Of a stretch of 64,000 nt of DNA, positions 26,388 to 35,037 are shown piece after piece. This stretch comes from GWE2-51-13 sp041736705 (GTDB taxonomy: Bacteria; Bacillota_I; Bacilli_A; Erysipelotrichales; Erysipelotrichaceae): assembly GCA_041736705.1 (NCBI GenBank), contig JBGSTC010000020.1, positions 56,180-120,179 of the forward strand, given 5' to 3'. The notes beneath the pieces are model-generated. The model made no database searches, had not been told where the DNA came from, and saw nothing but the letters and a program-made list of their open reading frames with translations. The first letter of the stretch is position 1, and the number at the start of each line of letters is the position of its first letter. The position numbers and the translations under genes are program-made.

Positions 26388-26939
26388 ATGGAAATATCAT
26401 CCGAGAAAAGAAATGAATTGATCGAAACCTTGAAGGTTCGGTTTGAACGTAACATGAAGCGACATGAAGGATTGAGTTGGAAGGATGTCGAAGAGAAATT
26501 GTTGGCGTATCCGAAGAAAGTCTGGTCGTTGTTTGAAATGGAAAACACCGGCGGTGAACCGGATGTCGTGGCATTTGATGAAAAAACACAAGAATTCGTG
26601 TTTTTCGATTGCAGCGAAGAAAGCCCGAAAGGTCGCAGAAGCCTTTGCTTTGACAAAAAGGCGTTGGATGCCAGAAAAGAAAACAAACCGGCGAACAGCG
26701 CGGAAGAACTAGCGTCGACGTTTGGAATACAGTTGTTGTCGGAAGAGGAGTATCGTTATCTGCAGACTCTTGGGAAGTTTGACATGAAGACGTCGAGTTG
26801 GATTCAAACCCCCGATCGCATCCGCAAACTTGGCGGAGCGCTCTTCGCGGATCATCGCTACGACACGGTCTTTGTCTATCATAACGGTGCGGACTCCTAT
26901 TATGGAGCCCGTGGATTCAGAGGTTCACTGAAAGTTTGA
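26388..26939 (+). CDS. DUF4256 family protein
   Basis: The 183-residue protein matches the DUF4256 pattern: HEGLSWKDVEEKL, METGGEPDVV-like ENTGGEPDVVAFD, FFDCSEESPKGRRSLCFDK, and a C-terminal YHNGADSYYGARGFRG. Function unknown. It has an AGAAGGAGA site and is probably its own transcription unit, ending at the terminator near 26982. Confidence 0.85.
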   Translation: MEISSEKRNELIETLKVRFERNMKRHEGLSWKDVEEKLLAYPKKVWSLFEMENTGGEPDVVAFDEKTQEFVFFDCSEESPKGRRSLCFDKKALDARKENKPANSAEELASTFGIQLLSEEEYRYLQTLGKFDMKTSSWIQTPDRIRKLGGALFADHRYDTVFVYHNGADSYYGARGFRGSLKV

Positions 26940-26981
26940 TCAGTGAAGTAGAGCCGATAGAAGAGAAACTAAGGTTAATAG

Positions 26982-27016
26982 GGCATCGTCTTGGATCACC
27001 CATCACGATGCCTTTT
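26982..27016 (+). terminator. Rho-independent terminator
   Basis: GGCATCGT (26982-26989) pairs with ACGATGCC (27005-27012), followed by TTTT. Confidence 0.8.
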
Positions 27017-27163
27017 CTATGCGATCGAACGGTTCGACATCTGCTTCTCTGCTTATTTGACCTGCCTTATGGTCTTTTCAATCCGATTAAAATATAATGG
27101 GGGTAATGATCTAGGTAAAATCCGAGAGAATTGTCTGCTTGTATAAGTCATTGAGGTAATGAA

Positions 27164-27997
27164 ATGTCAAATCGGAATCATGGGGAAAAGTATATAAGAT
27201 TGTATGATGAACTCTCAATCGACTGTATGAAATGCAGCGGTTTGTGTTGTGTCGCTTTGTACTGCGCAAAATCGGATGGGTTCCCATCGAATAAACCAGC
27301 GGGGAAACCCTGCGAATATTTACTAAACGACTTTCAATGTGCGATTCATGCTGAGTTGAAAGAGCGGAAAATGAAGGGTTGTCTCGCCTATGATTGCTTC
27401 GGTGCCGGACAGAAAGCCACACGACTTTATCCACAGAATGTAAATTGGCTGACCCATCCGAAACAAGCGATTGAAATCTTCAACGTATTCCATATCCTGT
27501 TTCAACTTCATCAGTACTTATGGTATTTGCTTGAAGCGATGAAGGTGGTCGAAGATGAAAGCACGATCCTAGCGATCGAACGATTGATCGATGAAATCCT
27601 ACGGGTTACCGGTTTGGATCCAAGAGGATTGGTTGACTATGATTCGCAAGAAATTAAGTCGAGCGTCGACCAAATCCTAAAAGAAGTGAGTTTTAAAAAT
27701 CAGTCTGGCGTACAGAAAAAGAATAAAAACAAGAATTATCTTGGGAAAAACTTCAAAGGGATGAATCTAGAAAACAGTGATTTCACGATGGCGCTGATGA
27801 TCGGAGCGAATCTTGAAGGATGCACACTCGATGGCGCCAACTTTCTAGGTGCGGATCTGCGTGACGCAAACTTTAATAACACCGATTTGAGTGAAAGTTT
27901 GTTTCTTACTCAGATGCAGATCAACTCGGCCATCGGAAACAAACAGACCGTCCTACCCATCAGATTGGTTTGCCCCACATCATGGGACGATCGATAA
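27164..27997 (+). CDS. Cysteine-cluster plus pentapeptide-repeat protein
   Basis: The 277-residue protein has an N-terminal Cys-rich domain (DCMKCSGLCC, then single Cys in KPCEY, FQCAIH, KGCLAYDCFG) resembling the metal-binding YkgJ/Fe-S type module. A helical middle follows, with a Lys/Asn linker. The C-terminal pentapeptide repeat (about 200-255) has Leu or Phe in the central place: NFKGMNLENSDFTMALMIGA, then NLEGC, TLDGA, NFLGA, DLRDA. Pentapeptide repeats form a right-handed beta helix and some mimic DNA. Function of this fusion is unknown. Confidence 0.8.
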   Translation: MSNRNHGEKYIRLYDELSIDCMKCSGLCCVALYCAKSDGFPSNKPAGKPCEYLLNDFQCAIHAELKERKMKGCLAYDCFGAGQKATRLYPQNVNWLTHPKQAIEIFNVFHILFQLHQYLWYLLEAMKVVEDESTILAIERLIDEILRVTGLDPRGLVDYDSQEIKSSVDQILKEVSFKNQSGVQKKNKNKNYLGKNFKGMNLENSDFTMALMIGANLEGCTLDGANFLGADLRDANFNNTDLSESLFLTQMQINSAIGNKQTVLPIRLVCPTSWDDR

Positions 27998-28060
27998 CTC
28001 AGTGTTGAAGCCATTTGAAATTTCCGGACTAGATTTGAAGTGAGAAATGTGAGGTCTTCT

Positions 28061-28798
28061 ATGTCGACATGGAATCCGTGGCGGGGTTGCCACAAGAAAA
28101 GTGAAGGGTGTCTGCACTGTTATATCCATCGTGCGGATGCTCGAAAAGGGATCGATACGAACCGGGTCATCAAAACGAACGAGTTTTATAAACCGATCGA
28201 AAAAGATGCGAAGGGAAAAGATCGAATCAAAAGCGGTCAACTTGTTTTCCTTGGTTTCAACAGTGATTTCCTGATCGAAGAGGCGGATGAATGGCGTGAA
28301 GAAGCATGGAAGATGATCAAACAGCGAGGCGATCTTCATTTTCTCTTCCTCACCAAGCGAATCGAACGCTTTTTGATCGGATTGCCTGAGGATTGGGGAG
28401 AAGGCTATCCCAATGTCACGGTGTGTTGTACCATCGAGAACCAAGTCCGTGCGGATGAAAGATTGGAGATCTTTCGAAAGTTATCGATCCGACACAAGAT
28501 GATCATCGTCCAACCGATGTTGGAAAAGATCGATATTGCAAGGTTCTTGGATGATTCCATCGAAGGCGTCGTGGTCGGTGGGGAATCGGGGAAGGATGTC
28601 CGTCCTTTGGACTATGACTGGGTGTTGGATCTGCGCAGACAATGCATGGAACACAACGTGAACTTCGAGTTTAGGCAAATCGGCTCGATCTTCATCAAAG
28701 ATCAGACGGTTTATCATGTGCAGAAGCAATTCTTAGGCGCACAGGCACGTAAGGCGAATATAAACTATAAGGCTGAACCAACAACATCCCGCGATTGA
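28061..28798 (+). CDS. DUF5131 (phage Gp37/Gp68-like) radical-SAM-like protein
   Basis: The start at 28061 has a GAGG site; the frame from 28040 begins with GTG. The 245-residue protein opens TWNPWRGCHKKSEGCLHCY with cysteines at 10, 17 and 20, a C-x6-C-x2-C arrangement suited to a 4Fe-4S cluster. Further DUF5131 marks are FLGFNSDFL, FLFLTKRIERF and GGESGKDVRPLDYDWV. The family is common on phages and mobile elements; the reaction is unknown. Confidence 0.85.
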   Translation: MSTWNPWRGCHKKSEGCLHCYIHRADARKGIDTNRVIKTNEFYKPIEKDAKGKDRIKSGQLVFLGFNSDFLIEEADEWREEAWKMIKQRGDLHFLFLTKRIERFLIGLPEDWGEGYPNVTVCCTIENQVRADERLEIFRKLSIRHKMIIVQPMLEKIDIARFLDDSIEGVVVGGESGKDVRPLDYDWVLDLRRQCMEHNVNFEFRQIGSIFIKDQTVYHVQKQFLGAQARKANINYKAEPTTSRD

Positions 28799-28868
28799 AC
28801 TTCCCGCGATTGAACGATTGACAGGGTTCTTTCATCGGTGGTACTGTTGAAACAACAGGGGGTGAACC

Positions 28869-29195
28869 ATGGTTTTCTATCTACCCGCATTCCTTCTTCT
28901 CATCATCGGATATTTCATCAAGTTCAAAAAAGTGACATGGTTGATTTCGGGATACAATACATCCTCGAAAAAAAGCAAAGAGAAGTATGATCTGGAGAAA
29001 CTCTGTCGCTTGATGGGGAATTTCATCTTTGGTCTCTCTTTCATTCTTTTCATCATGGCGAGCGTGTCGATGATCCTTCCGAAGCAAGAAGATCTCATCA
29101 TAACGATTGGATTCATCGTATTGGCGGGTTACTCCGTCGTTGGGATTTTCTATCTGAATACGGGAAACAGAGTGCTGAAAGCCGAAGAATCGTAA
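28869..29195 (+). CDS. DUF3784-like membrane protein
   Basis: The 108-residue protein has three predicted membrane segments (2-18, 52-74, 80-97) and the loop LISGYNTSSKKSKEKYD followed by LEKLCRLMGNF, the DUF3784 signature. Function unknown. An AGGGGGTGA site precedes it. Confidence 0.83.
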   Translation: MVFYLPAFLLLIIGYFIKFKKVTWLISGYNTSSKKSKEKYDLEKLCRLMGNFIFGLSFILFIMASVSMILPKQEDLIITIGFIVLAGYSVVGIFYLNTGNRVLKAEES

Positions 29196-29257
29196 CACTT
29201 TTCATTGTGTAGAAATAATCGCTGATGTCCCGCCAATCGGAACAAGGAGGATGAATC

Positions 29258-29899
29258 ATGAAAGCGTATCGGTTTAGGATCGAATTGGTCGATTCAAATC
29301 CGTTGATTTGGAGAACGTTCGTCATTCCGGCGGGAGTCACGTTCAAACGCCTTCACGACACGATACAATATGTCATGGGGTGGTGGAATTCCCATCTCCA
29401 TGAATTCGTGTTGACCGAGCCGGCGCTTCGCATCACCAATGATGAAGAAGGATACTTCGACCAGTTGGCGATGATTGAAGAGAAGAAGCAAGGATTACTC
29501 GACGAGATCGTGGATCCGCGCGGGACCCTTCAAAGATTCCTTGAAATCCCGCTGAAGTTGTCGAAAAATTTGAAGATCGATAACTATGTCGAGAAGAACA
29601 CGGTCTTCACCTATCTCTATGACTTCGGGGATGGATGGGAACATCGCATTACTCTCGAGAAGATCGAAGAGAACTATAAATATCCGTACCCCAAAATCCT
29701 TGAAGGGGAAGGGGATTGCCCTCCCGAGGATGTGGGAGGCGTCGGAGGATATGAAGCGTTCTTGAAGATCATGAAGGATCGGAAGAATCCTGCGTATCTT
29801 GAAATGAGAGACTGGGCGGAGATGCAGAATTTTACGAAATTCAGGATAAAAGATGTGAATGCATGGATGAAGCATGACCTTCGCTTGAAGCGGATCTAA
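29258..29899 (+). CDS. Plasmid pRiA4b ORF-3-like family protein
   Basis: The 213-residue protein shows the PRiA4_ORF3 pattern: RIELVDSNPLIWRTFVIPAG, LHDTIQYVMGWWNSHLHEF, FTYLYDFGDGWEHRI and CPPEDVGGVGGYEAFL. The family is widespread and often mobile. The function is unknown. It is preceded by AAGGAGG and followed after 20 bases by the PPK2 gene. Confidence 0.9.
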   Translation: MKAYRFRIELVDSNPLIWRTFVIPAGVTFKRLHDTIQYVMGWWNSHLHEFVLTEPALRITNDEEGYFDQLAMIEEKKQGLLDEIVDPRGTLQRFLEIPLKLSKNLKIDNYVEKNTVFTYLYDFGDGWEHRITLEKIEENYKYPYPKILEGEGDCPPEDVGGVGGYEAFLKIMKDRKNPAYLEMRDWAEMQNFTKFRIKDVNAWMKHDLRLKRI

Positions 29900-29919
29900 A
29901 ACGAAAGAAAAGGTACGGT

Positions 29920-30783
29920 ATGAACATCAAAGATTTCCGATATGACGGAAGCAAGAAATTCAAAGTCAAGGAGTTCGACACCAGTCAGACCGGTGAATTC
30001 AAGGATCGTGAAGACGCGGAATCAAACCGCGACGACCATATCCTTGAACTGCAAGGATTACAGGATCGCTTGTATGCGGAAAACAAAGAAGGGTTGCTGG
30101 TCATTTTCCAGGCGATGGATGCGGCCGGGAAAGACGGTGCGGTGAAATACGTCATGTCGGGGATCAATCCGGCAGGTGTGAGCGTCTACAATTTCAAAGT
30201 ACCGACCGCGGAAGAAATGGACCACGATTATTTGTGGCGTGCGATGAAAGCCGGACCGGAACGCGGGAAGATCGCGATTTTCAATCGTTCCTACTATGAG
30301 GATGTTTTGGTGGTGAAGGTGCATCAACTGCATCTGAATTCCGATTTGCCCGACCGGTGCGAGACCAAAGACATCTTCGAGAAACGTTACGAACAAATCC
30401 GTAACTATGAGAAACATCTCTATGAAAACGGGTTCCGCATCGTCAAGATTTTCCTAAACATCTCCAAGGATGAACAGAAGAAGCAGTTTTTACAGAGAAT
30501 CGACGACCCTGCGAAGAATTGGAAATTCGCCGACGGGGATGTGAAGGAACGCGGGTTCTGGAACCAATACATGGAAGCGTACGAAGATGCGATCAATGCG
30601 ACCTCCACGAAGGAAGCCCCATGGTATGTCGTGCCTTCGGATAAGAAATGGTTCGCCCGTCAGTTGATCGCCGAGATCATCGTGAAGACGATGGAGGACA
30701 TCGATCCGCAGTATCCGGTCATCGACGAAGAACGTAAAGCGAAACTGGCGGAATTCCGTAAACTCTTGATGGATGAAAAATAG
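29920..30783 (+). CDS. ppk2: Polyphosphate kinase 2
   Basis: The 287-residue protein is a single-domain PPK2: Walker A AMDAAGKDGAVK at about 65-76, YVMSGINPAGVSVYNFK, the lid-region RAMKAGPERGKIAIFNRSYY with NRSYYEDV (Walker B region), and RIDDPAKNWKF. The pattern resembles class III enzymes, which use polyphosphate to phosphorylate AMP and ADP in the cytoplasm. Metal and polyphosphate contacts are inferred from the family. It begins 20 bases after the previous gene and precedes a phosphoesterase. Confidence 0.9.
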   Translation: MNIKDFRYDGSKKFKVKEFDTSQTGEFKDREDAESNRDDHILELQGLQDRLYAENKEGLLVIFQAMDAAGKDGAVKYVMSGINPAGVSVYNFKVPTAEEMDHDYLWRAMKAGPERGKIAIFNRSYYEDVLVVKVHQLHLNSDLPDRCETKDIFEKRYEQIRNYEKHLYENGFRIVKIFLNISKDEQKKQFLQRIDDPAKNWKFADGDVKERGFWNQYMEAYEDAINATSTKEAPWYVVPSDKKWFARQLIAEIIVKTMEDIDPQYPVIDEERKAKLAEFRKLLMDEK

Positions 30784-30788
30784 AATCC

Positions 30789-31640
30789 ATGATTCGTCAT
30801 CGTAGGTACGGACACAAAGGAAGGATAAAGTGGATGGCGGTACTCGCCATCGCTTTTCTCTATCACGAAAACTTCAGTCTGACCACGACATACTACACCC
30901 TTGTGGATGAGAAAATCCCACAAGAGTTCAACGACTTTCGGATCGTCCACTTGTCCGATCTCCATAATACAAGCTTCGGGGTGGATCAGCGCGATTTGCT
31001 TCGTAAGATCGATGAAGCGGATCCCGACATCATCGTGATCACCGGGGATCTGATCGACAGTTACATCACCAATGTCGACGTCGCGATGGATCTTGTGGAA
31101 GGGGCGATCAAGATCGCACCTGTCTATTATGTCGGAGGGAACCATGAATCAAGAATGAAAAATCCCAACCGTTTCTTCGATAATCTTGAAGCGAACGGCG
31201 TCATGATCCTTCATGATCGAAAAACATCCCTGAAACGTGGAAATTCTTCGATCGATCTCCTTGGATTAAGCGAGCCGACTTTCGGTTTCGCTTATGAAGG
31301 AACGTCGGATCTACGAGAAACGCTACAGCGACTCACAGAAAAGCCAACGATGTTTACGATCCTACTGAGCCATCATCCCGAGAACTTGGATGTCATCGCG
31401 GACTATCCGGTCGACCTGGTTTTCAGCGGGCATGCGCATGGGGGACAAGTCCGGATCCCGTTTCTGATGAATGGGTTGATCGCACCCGATCAAGGGTTCT
31501 TTCCGAAGTTTACTTCAGGCATCTATCAGGATCGAAACACGAAGGAAATCGTAAGCCGTGGATTGGGGAACAGTATCCTTCCCTTCAGGGTGTTCAACCG
31601 ACCTGAAATCGTCGTCGTGACCCTGAAATCGAAAAAGTGA
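30789..31640 (+). CDS. Membrane-anchored metallophosphoesterase
   Basis: The 283-residue protein has a basic N-terminus with a weak membrane anchor (about 15-26) and a complete calcineurin-like metal site: LSDLHN (D57, H59), TGDLID, GGNHES and GHAHGGQ. The layout matches YkuE/YaeI-type phosphoesterases, which act on phospholipid or other phosphodiesters near the membrane. It starts six bases after ppk2, so the two may be co-transcribed. Confidence 0.88.
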   Translation: MIRHRRYGHKGRIKWMAVLAIAFLYHENFSLTTTYYTLVDEKIPQEFNDFRIVHLSDLHNTSFGVDQRDLLRKIDEADPDIIVITGDLIDSYITNVDVAMDLVEGAIKIAPVYYVGGNHESRMKNPNRFFDNLEANGVMILHDRKTSLKRGNSSIDLLGLSEPTFGFAYEGTSDLRETLQRLTEKPTMFTILLSHHPENLDVIADYPVDLVFSGHAHGGQVRIPFLMNGLIAPDQGFFPKFTSGIYQDRNTKEIVSRGLGNSILPFRVFNRPEIVVVTLKSKK

Positions 31641-31650
31641 AGGAAAAGAC

Positions 31651-32085
31651 ATGAAAAACAACGAAAACATTGCCTTCACATCGTTGGAAGAGGCCATCCA
31701 CGATTGGGCGATACGATATCGCCCCTTAAGCATCGACTATGAACACGGTGCCATGATCTATCGACGGGAATCGACGGAGGTCACGACCTACCATATCGGG
31801 AAAACGATCCGGGGAACCAAAGGATCGAAAGTCTTTCGACCCAATGTGGTGCTCGCGTTTCTCTACTTTTACGGGATCGAGTCGATCTTCCGATGGATCC
31901 TTCATCGCGACCACATCGTGGCGTTCATCCATACCCATCCCCTCCCTCCCGAAGGGTACAGTTATCGTCGGCATTCGAAAGAAGACCTTGGGTTACTGAA
32001 TTTAAAGAGAATCAAAGAAGTCATCGTCGTCCCTTATGAAAACTTGGAAGTGAACCGTGAAGTCAAATCAAAACCATCCGCATGA
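31651..32085 (+). CDS. JAMM/MPN-like (DUF4329-type) protein
   Basis: The 144-residue protein has FIHTHPLPPEGYSYRRHSKE followed by D112: an H-x-H pair (H94, H96) and S-x-x-D (S109, D112), the zinc-site pattern of JAMM proteases. The spacer is 12 residues instead of the usual 10. An upstream Glu (near 40) could act as base. Stand-alone bacterial forms are poorly characterised. It starts ten bases after the phosphoesterase gene. Peptidase activity is inferred from the motif only. Confidence 0.65.
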   Translation: MKNNENIAFTSLEEAIHDWAIRYRPLSIDYEHGAMIYRRESTEVTTYHIGKTIRGTKGSKVFRPNVVLAFLYFYGIESIFRWILHRDHIVAFIHTHPLPPEGYSYRRHSKEDLGLLNLKRIKEVIVVPYENLEVNREVKSKPSA

Positions 32086-32100
32086 CGGATGGTTTGTTTT
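32071..32100. terminator. Bidirectional terminator between converging genes
   Basis: AAACCATCCG (32071-32080) pairs with CGGATGGTTT (32086-32095), followed by GTTTT. It overlaps the stop of the plus-strand gene and lies just after the end of the minus-strand ABC transporter gene. Confidence 0.8.
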
Positions 32101-33949
32101 AGTCGGGGGTTTGTCTGGATCGTACATCCTCGAGCGCCCTGCGAAACTGGGTTTCGTAGAGTTCTTTATAGACGACGCTGTTTTCCACCAGGTCGCTATG
32201 TTTTCCTCTTTCGACGATTTCCCCATGGTCGAGGACGAGGATCGTATCGGCAGCCATGATCGTGGAGAGGCGATGGGCGATGATGATGCTGGTGCGGCCT
32301 TTCAGTAGGGGATCCAGGGCTTCCTGGATCAGACTCTCGGAAATCGAATCCAGCGACGAGGTCGCTTCGTCCAGGATGATCAAGGCGGGATCCTTCAGCA
32401 GGACCCGTGCGATCGAGACCCGTTGTTTCTCCCCGCCGCTCAGTTTGATCCCCCGGTTACCGACGATCGTATCATATCCTTGGGGCAAGCCTTGGATGAA
32501 GTCATGGATGTTCGCCTGACGGCACACGTCGATCAGTTCGTCTTCCTTCGCATCACTCTTGGCATAAAGCAGATTCTCGCGGATCGTCCCGTTGAAGAGA
32601 TAGGTGTCCTGCGTCACGACGCCGATGGCACGGCGTAAAGAGGAAAGGGAAAGGTCGCGAAGGTCGATGCCATCCAACGTGATCTTGCCGCCACCGACGT
32701 CATAGAGGCGTACGATGAGGTTGATCAAGGTGGATTTCCCCGCCCCCGAGGATCCGACGATGGCGACCGAATGACCGACCGGGATGTCGAATGTTAGATC
32801 CTTCAATATCGGTTGACCCGGGTCATAGGCGAAATCCACATGGCTGAAGGCAAGATCGCCCCGGATTGACGTCAACGAGATCGCGTCTTTCTTTTCCTGG
32901 ATTTCGATCGGTAGGTCGAAATAATCGAAGATGCGGGTAAACAGTGCCAACGAGCGGATCAAGTCCACCTGGATGTTCAAAAGCTGATTCACCGGTTGAT
33001 ACATCCGCGACAACAAAGCCACCATGACCGTGACATCCCCGACGCTTAGATCCGTCTTTCCATATCGGATCATCAGCATCCCGCCGACAAAGTACAGCAG
33101 CAAAGGTCCGATCCCCGTGTAGGTGCTCATCGCGACCCGAAACCATCGTCCCGCCATGTTCTCCTTGATCTTCAAGCGCGTCATTTCATGGTTGACTTGA
33201 GCGTATTTCGCATATTCCATCGGTTCGTTGGTAAAGAGTTTCACCAACTGCTGACCACTCACATTCATCGTTTCGTTGAGGATCTGGTTGATTTCATCGT
33301 TCTTGACCTGGGTTTGCGTGGCGATCATCCAACGTGTCTTGCCCACCCGTTTGGTCGGTAAAGCCAATAAAGGGATGATGAGGATCCCAATCGTCGCCAA
33401 CAACCAGTTCTTCTGATACATGACGATGACGGAGGTGACCAGGATGGCGACATTGCGCAGGATGCTGGTCAAGGTGCCGGAAATCACGCTTTCGACACCT
33501 CCGATGTCGCTGGTCATGCGGGTGATGATGTCCCCTTGTTTGCTTGAGGTGAAGAAACGATGCGACATCTTCTGAAGATGCGCATACATGCGGTTGCGCA
33601 TCTCATAGGTGATGAAATGGGCGATCGACGTATTCAGGTAGCTTTCCAGTACACCGATCAGGTTTGAAGCCAAAAGGACGATGGCGGAGGCGGCGATCAA
33701 CCACGTCAAAGCATCGAAATCCCCTGCGATCAGCCCTTCATCGATGATCCTTCCGGTCAATACCGAAGGAAGCAAGCCTAAGATCGATGAAACAAGGATT
33801 GCGATCACCACTAACAGCAGTTTTCTCCAATACGGCAGAAGATAACTGAAAATCCTTTTTAGTAAGCCCAAGGTGATTTTCGGCCGGTTCTGTTTCTCTT
33901 CATCACTCAGAAACCCCCGGTTCCCCCGTGTTCCCATTCCTTTACTCAT
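32099..33949 (-). CDS. ABC-type multidrug/lipid exporter half-transporter
   Basis: The 616-residue protein has an N-terminal transmembrane domain with six helices (about 40-330) and a C-terminal ATPase domain: Walker A GSSGAGKST, the signature LSGGEKQRVSIAR, Walker B ALIILDEATSSLD and the H-loop IIIAHRLST. This is the MsbA/LmrA/BmrA exporter type, which works as a dimer. No partner half-transporter is adjacent, so a homodimer is likely. The substrate is unknown. Confidence 0.93.
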   Translation of the reverse strand: MSKGMGTRGNRGFLSDEEKQNRPKITLGLLKRIFSYLLPYWRKLLLVVIAILVSSILGLLPSVLTGRIIDEGLIAGDFDALTWLIAASAIVLLASNLIGVLESYLNTSIAHFITYEMRNRMYAHLQKMSHRFFTSSKQGDIITRMTSDIGGVESVISGTLTSILRNVAILVTSVIVMYQKNWLLATIGILIIPLLALPTKRVGKTRWMIATQTQVKNDEINQILNETMNVSGQQLVKLFTNEPMEYAKYAQVNHEMTRLKIKENMAGRWFRVAMSTYTGIGPLLLYFVGGMLMIRYGKTDLSVGDVTVMVALLSRMYQPVNQLLNIQVDLIRSLALFTRIFDYFDLPIEIQEKKDAISLTSIRGDLAFSHVDFAYDPGQPILKDLTFDIPVGHSVAIVGSSGAGKSTLINLIVRLYDVGGGKITLDGIDLRDLSLSSLRRAIGVVTQDTYLFNGTIRENLLYAKSDAKEDELIDVCRQANIHDFIQGLPQGYDTIVGNRGIKLSGGEKQRVSIARVLLKDPALIILDEATSSLDSISESLIQEALDPLLKGRTSIIIAHRLSTIMAADTILVLDHGEIVERGKHSDLVENSVVYKELYETQFRRALEDVRSRQTPD

Positions 33950-34048
33950 GGAATCCCTCCGTTTCTGCTTATGTACCTATCGTACCACGAACCTGTCGGA
34001 TTTCATGACGTGAATTGCGTCTTCGCAAAAGGTGCGAGGACCCTTTGG

Positions 34049-34057
34049 TGGTATAAT
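34049..34057 (+). promoter_or_regulatory. Extended -10 promoter element
   Basis: TGGTATAAT is an extended -10 box without a good -35. It lies about 120 bases before the membrane protein gene at 34180. The same TGGTATAAT string recurs at 34577-34585, ahead of the next gene. Confidence 0.5.
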
Positions 34058-34179
34058 GGATATAGGAAGAGAATGGCTGTGTCGTCATCGACCGCGTGCA
34101 TCTTCATTTCGATCTCGAGGTTCGACCGGCCGTTCAGGACGGTTTTTTTATCCGCCGACTCTTCAAAAGGAGAAGAAAC

Positions 34180-34569
34180 ATGAAGAAATACACTCGCGAT
34201 ATCCTCTATGGCATTTTGATCATCCTATTGATTACGGTGGCTGAAATTCTGGTGACTCTCCCTTTCGGAGCGCCGAAAGACAGTCTGCGCTCAACGTTAT
34301 CCGCCTATATGAACCTCGAGTTTCTTTTAACCGCGATCCCGGCCGGACTCATTACGTTTCTGATCGCACGTCGGCTGAAGACCGAAAGCAAAAGCCAGGC
34401 GCTCAAACGCGCAATCCTCTGGACCGTGATGGTTTCTCTGAACTATCTTTGGATCGGAGTGCTGAACCTCAACGCCGACCTCATCTTCACGACGATCGGC
34501 ATCTATGCCTTACTCCTCTGTGTTTTCATCGGACCTCTTGGTTTTGCGCTTTACGCTCACCTTGAGTAG
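34180..34569 (+). CDS. Membrane protein, unknown
   Basis: The start at 34180 follows AAAAGGAG. The 129-residue protein has four hydrophobic segments (about 8-28, 47-64, 81-97 and 103-125), separated by a charged loop RRLKTESKSQALKR. I recognise no family. A short CCGT/ACGG hairpin with a T run precedes it at about 34132-34150 and could attenuate its leader transcript. Confidence 0.75.
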   Translation: MKKYTRDILYGILIILLITVAEILVTLPFGAPKDSLRSTLSAYMNLEFLLTAIPAGLITFLIARRLKTESKSQALKRAILWTVMVSLNYLWIGVLNLNADLIFTTIGIYALLLCVFIGPLGFALYAHLE

Positions 34570-34624
34570 GATTTCTTGGTATAATGGAACTACGGAATCC
34601 GATTGAAATCGATGAAAGGGAATC

Positions 34625-35017
34625 ATGGAAAAAAAGAATCAAAGTCTACTCGGGATCGATGAGTACATCGCTTCGTATCCGCCTGAAATCCAGGAAAAAC
34701 TACTGTCTCTACGCAAGGTGATCCGTGAAACCGCCCCGATGGCGAGCGAGAAAATCAGCTATGGGATGCCGACGTTCTATCTTTATGGGAATTTGGTCCA
34801 TTTCGCGATGCAGAAGGCGCATATCGGGTTTTATCCCGGACCCAGCGGGGTCAGTGAATTCGCGGATGAATTAAAAGAATATAAGACATCCAAAGGCGCC
34901 ATCCAGTTTCCGATCAACAAACCCATCCCTTTCGACTTGGTCAAAAAGATCACGGTCTACCGCGTCGAGGAGAATATACGGTGGGAAATGGAAAAGAAGT
35001 CGGCGAAGAAAAAATAG
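34625..35017 (+). CDS. DUF1801 family protein (YdhG-like)
   Basis: The 130-residue protein has the full YdhG pattern: IDEYIASYPPEIQEKLLSLR, ASEKISYGMPTFYLYGNLVH, then AHIGFYPGPSGV and GAIQFPINKPIP. It has a TBP-like fold; some members are annotated as iron chaperones. It differs from the DUF1801 proteins at 23744 and 54883 in sequence, so these are separate paralogues. The promoter has the extended -10 TGGTATAAT. Confidence 0.88.
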   Translation: MEKKNQSLLGIDEYIASYPPEIQEKLLSLRKVIRETAPMASEKISYGMPTFYLYGNLVHFAMQKAHIGFYPGPSGVSEFADELKEYKTSKGAIQFPINKPIPFDLVKKITVYRVEENIRWEMEKKSAKKK

Positions 35018-35037
35018 CGAAAGACTAGGGGGAAAAT

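Noticed and set aside
32823..33146. Large ORFs opposite or out of frame with known genes, e.g. inside the ABC transporter
   Set aside because: They follow from biased codon use of the real gene and contain no recognisable domain or ribosome binding site.
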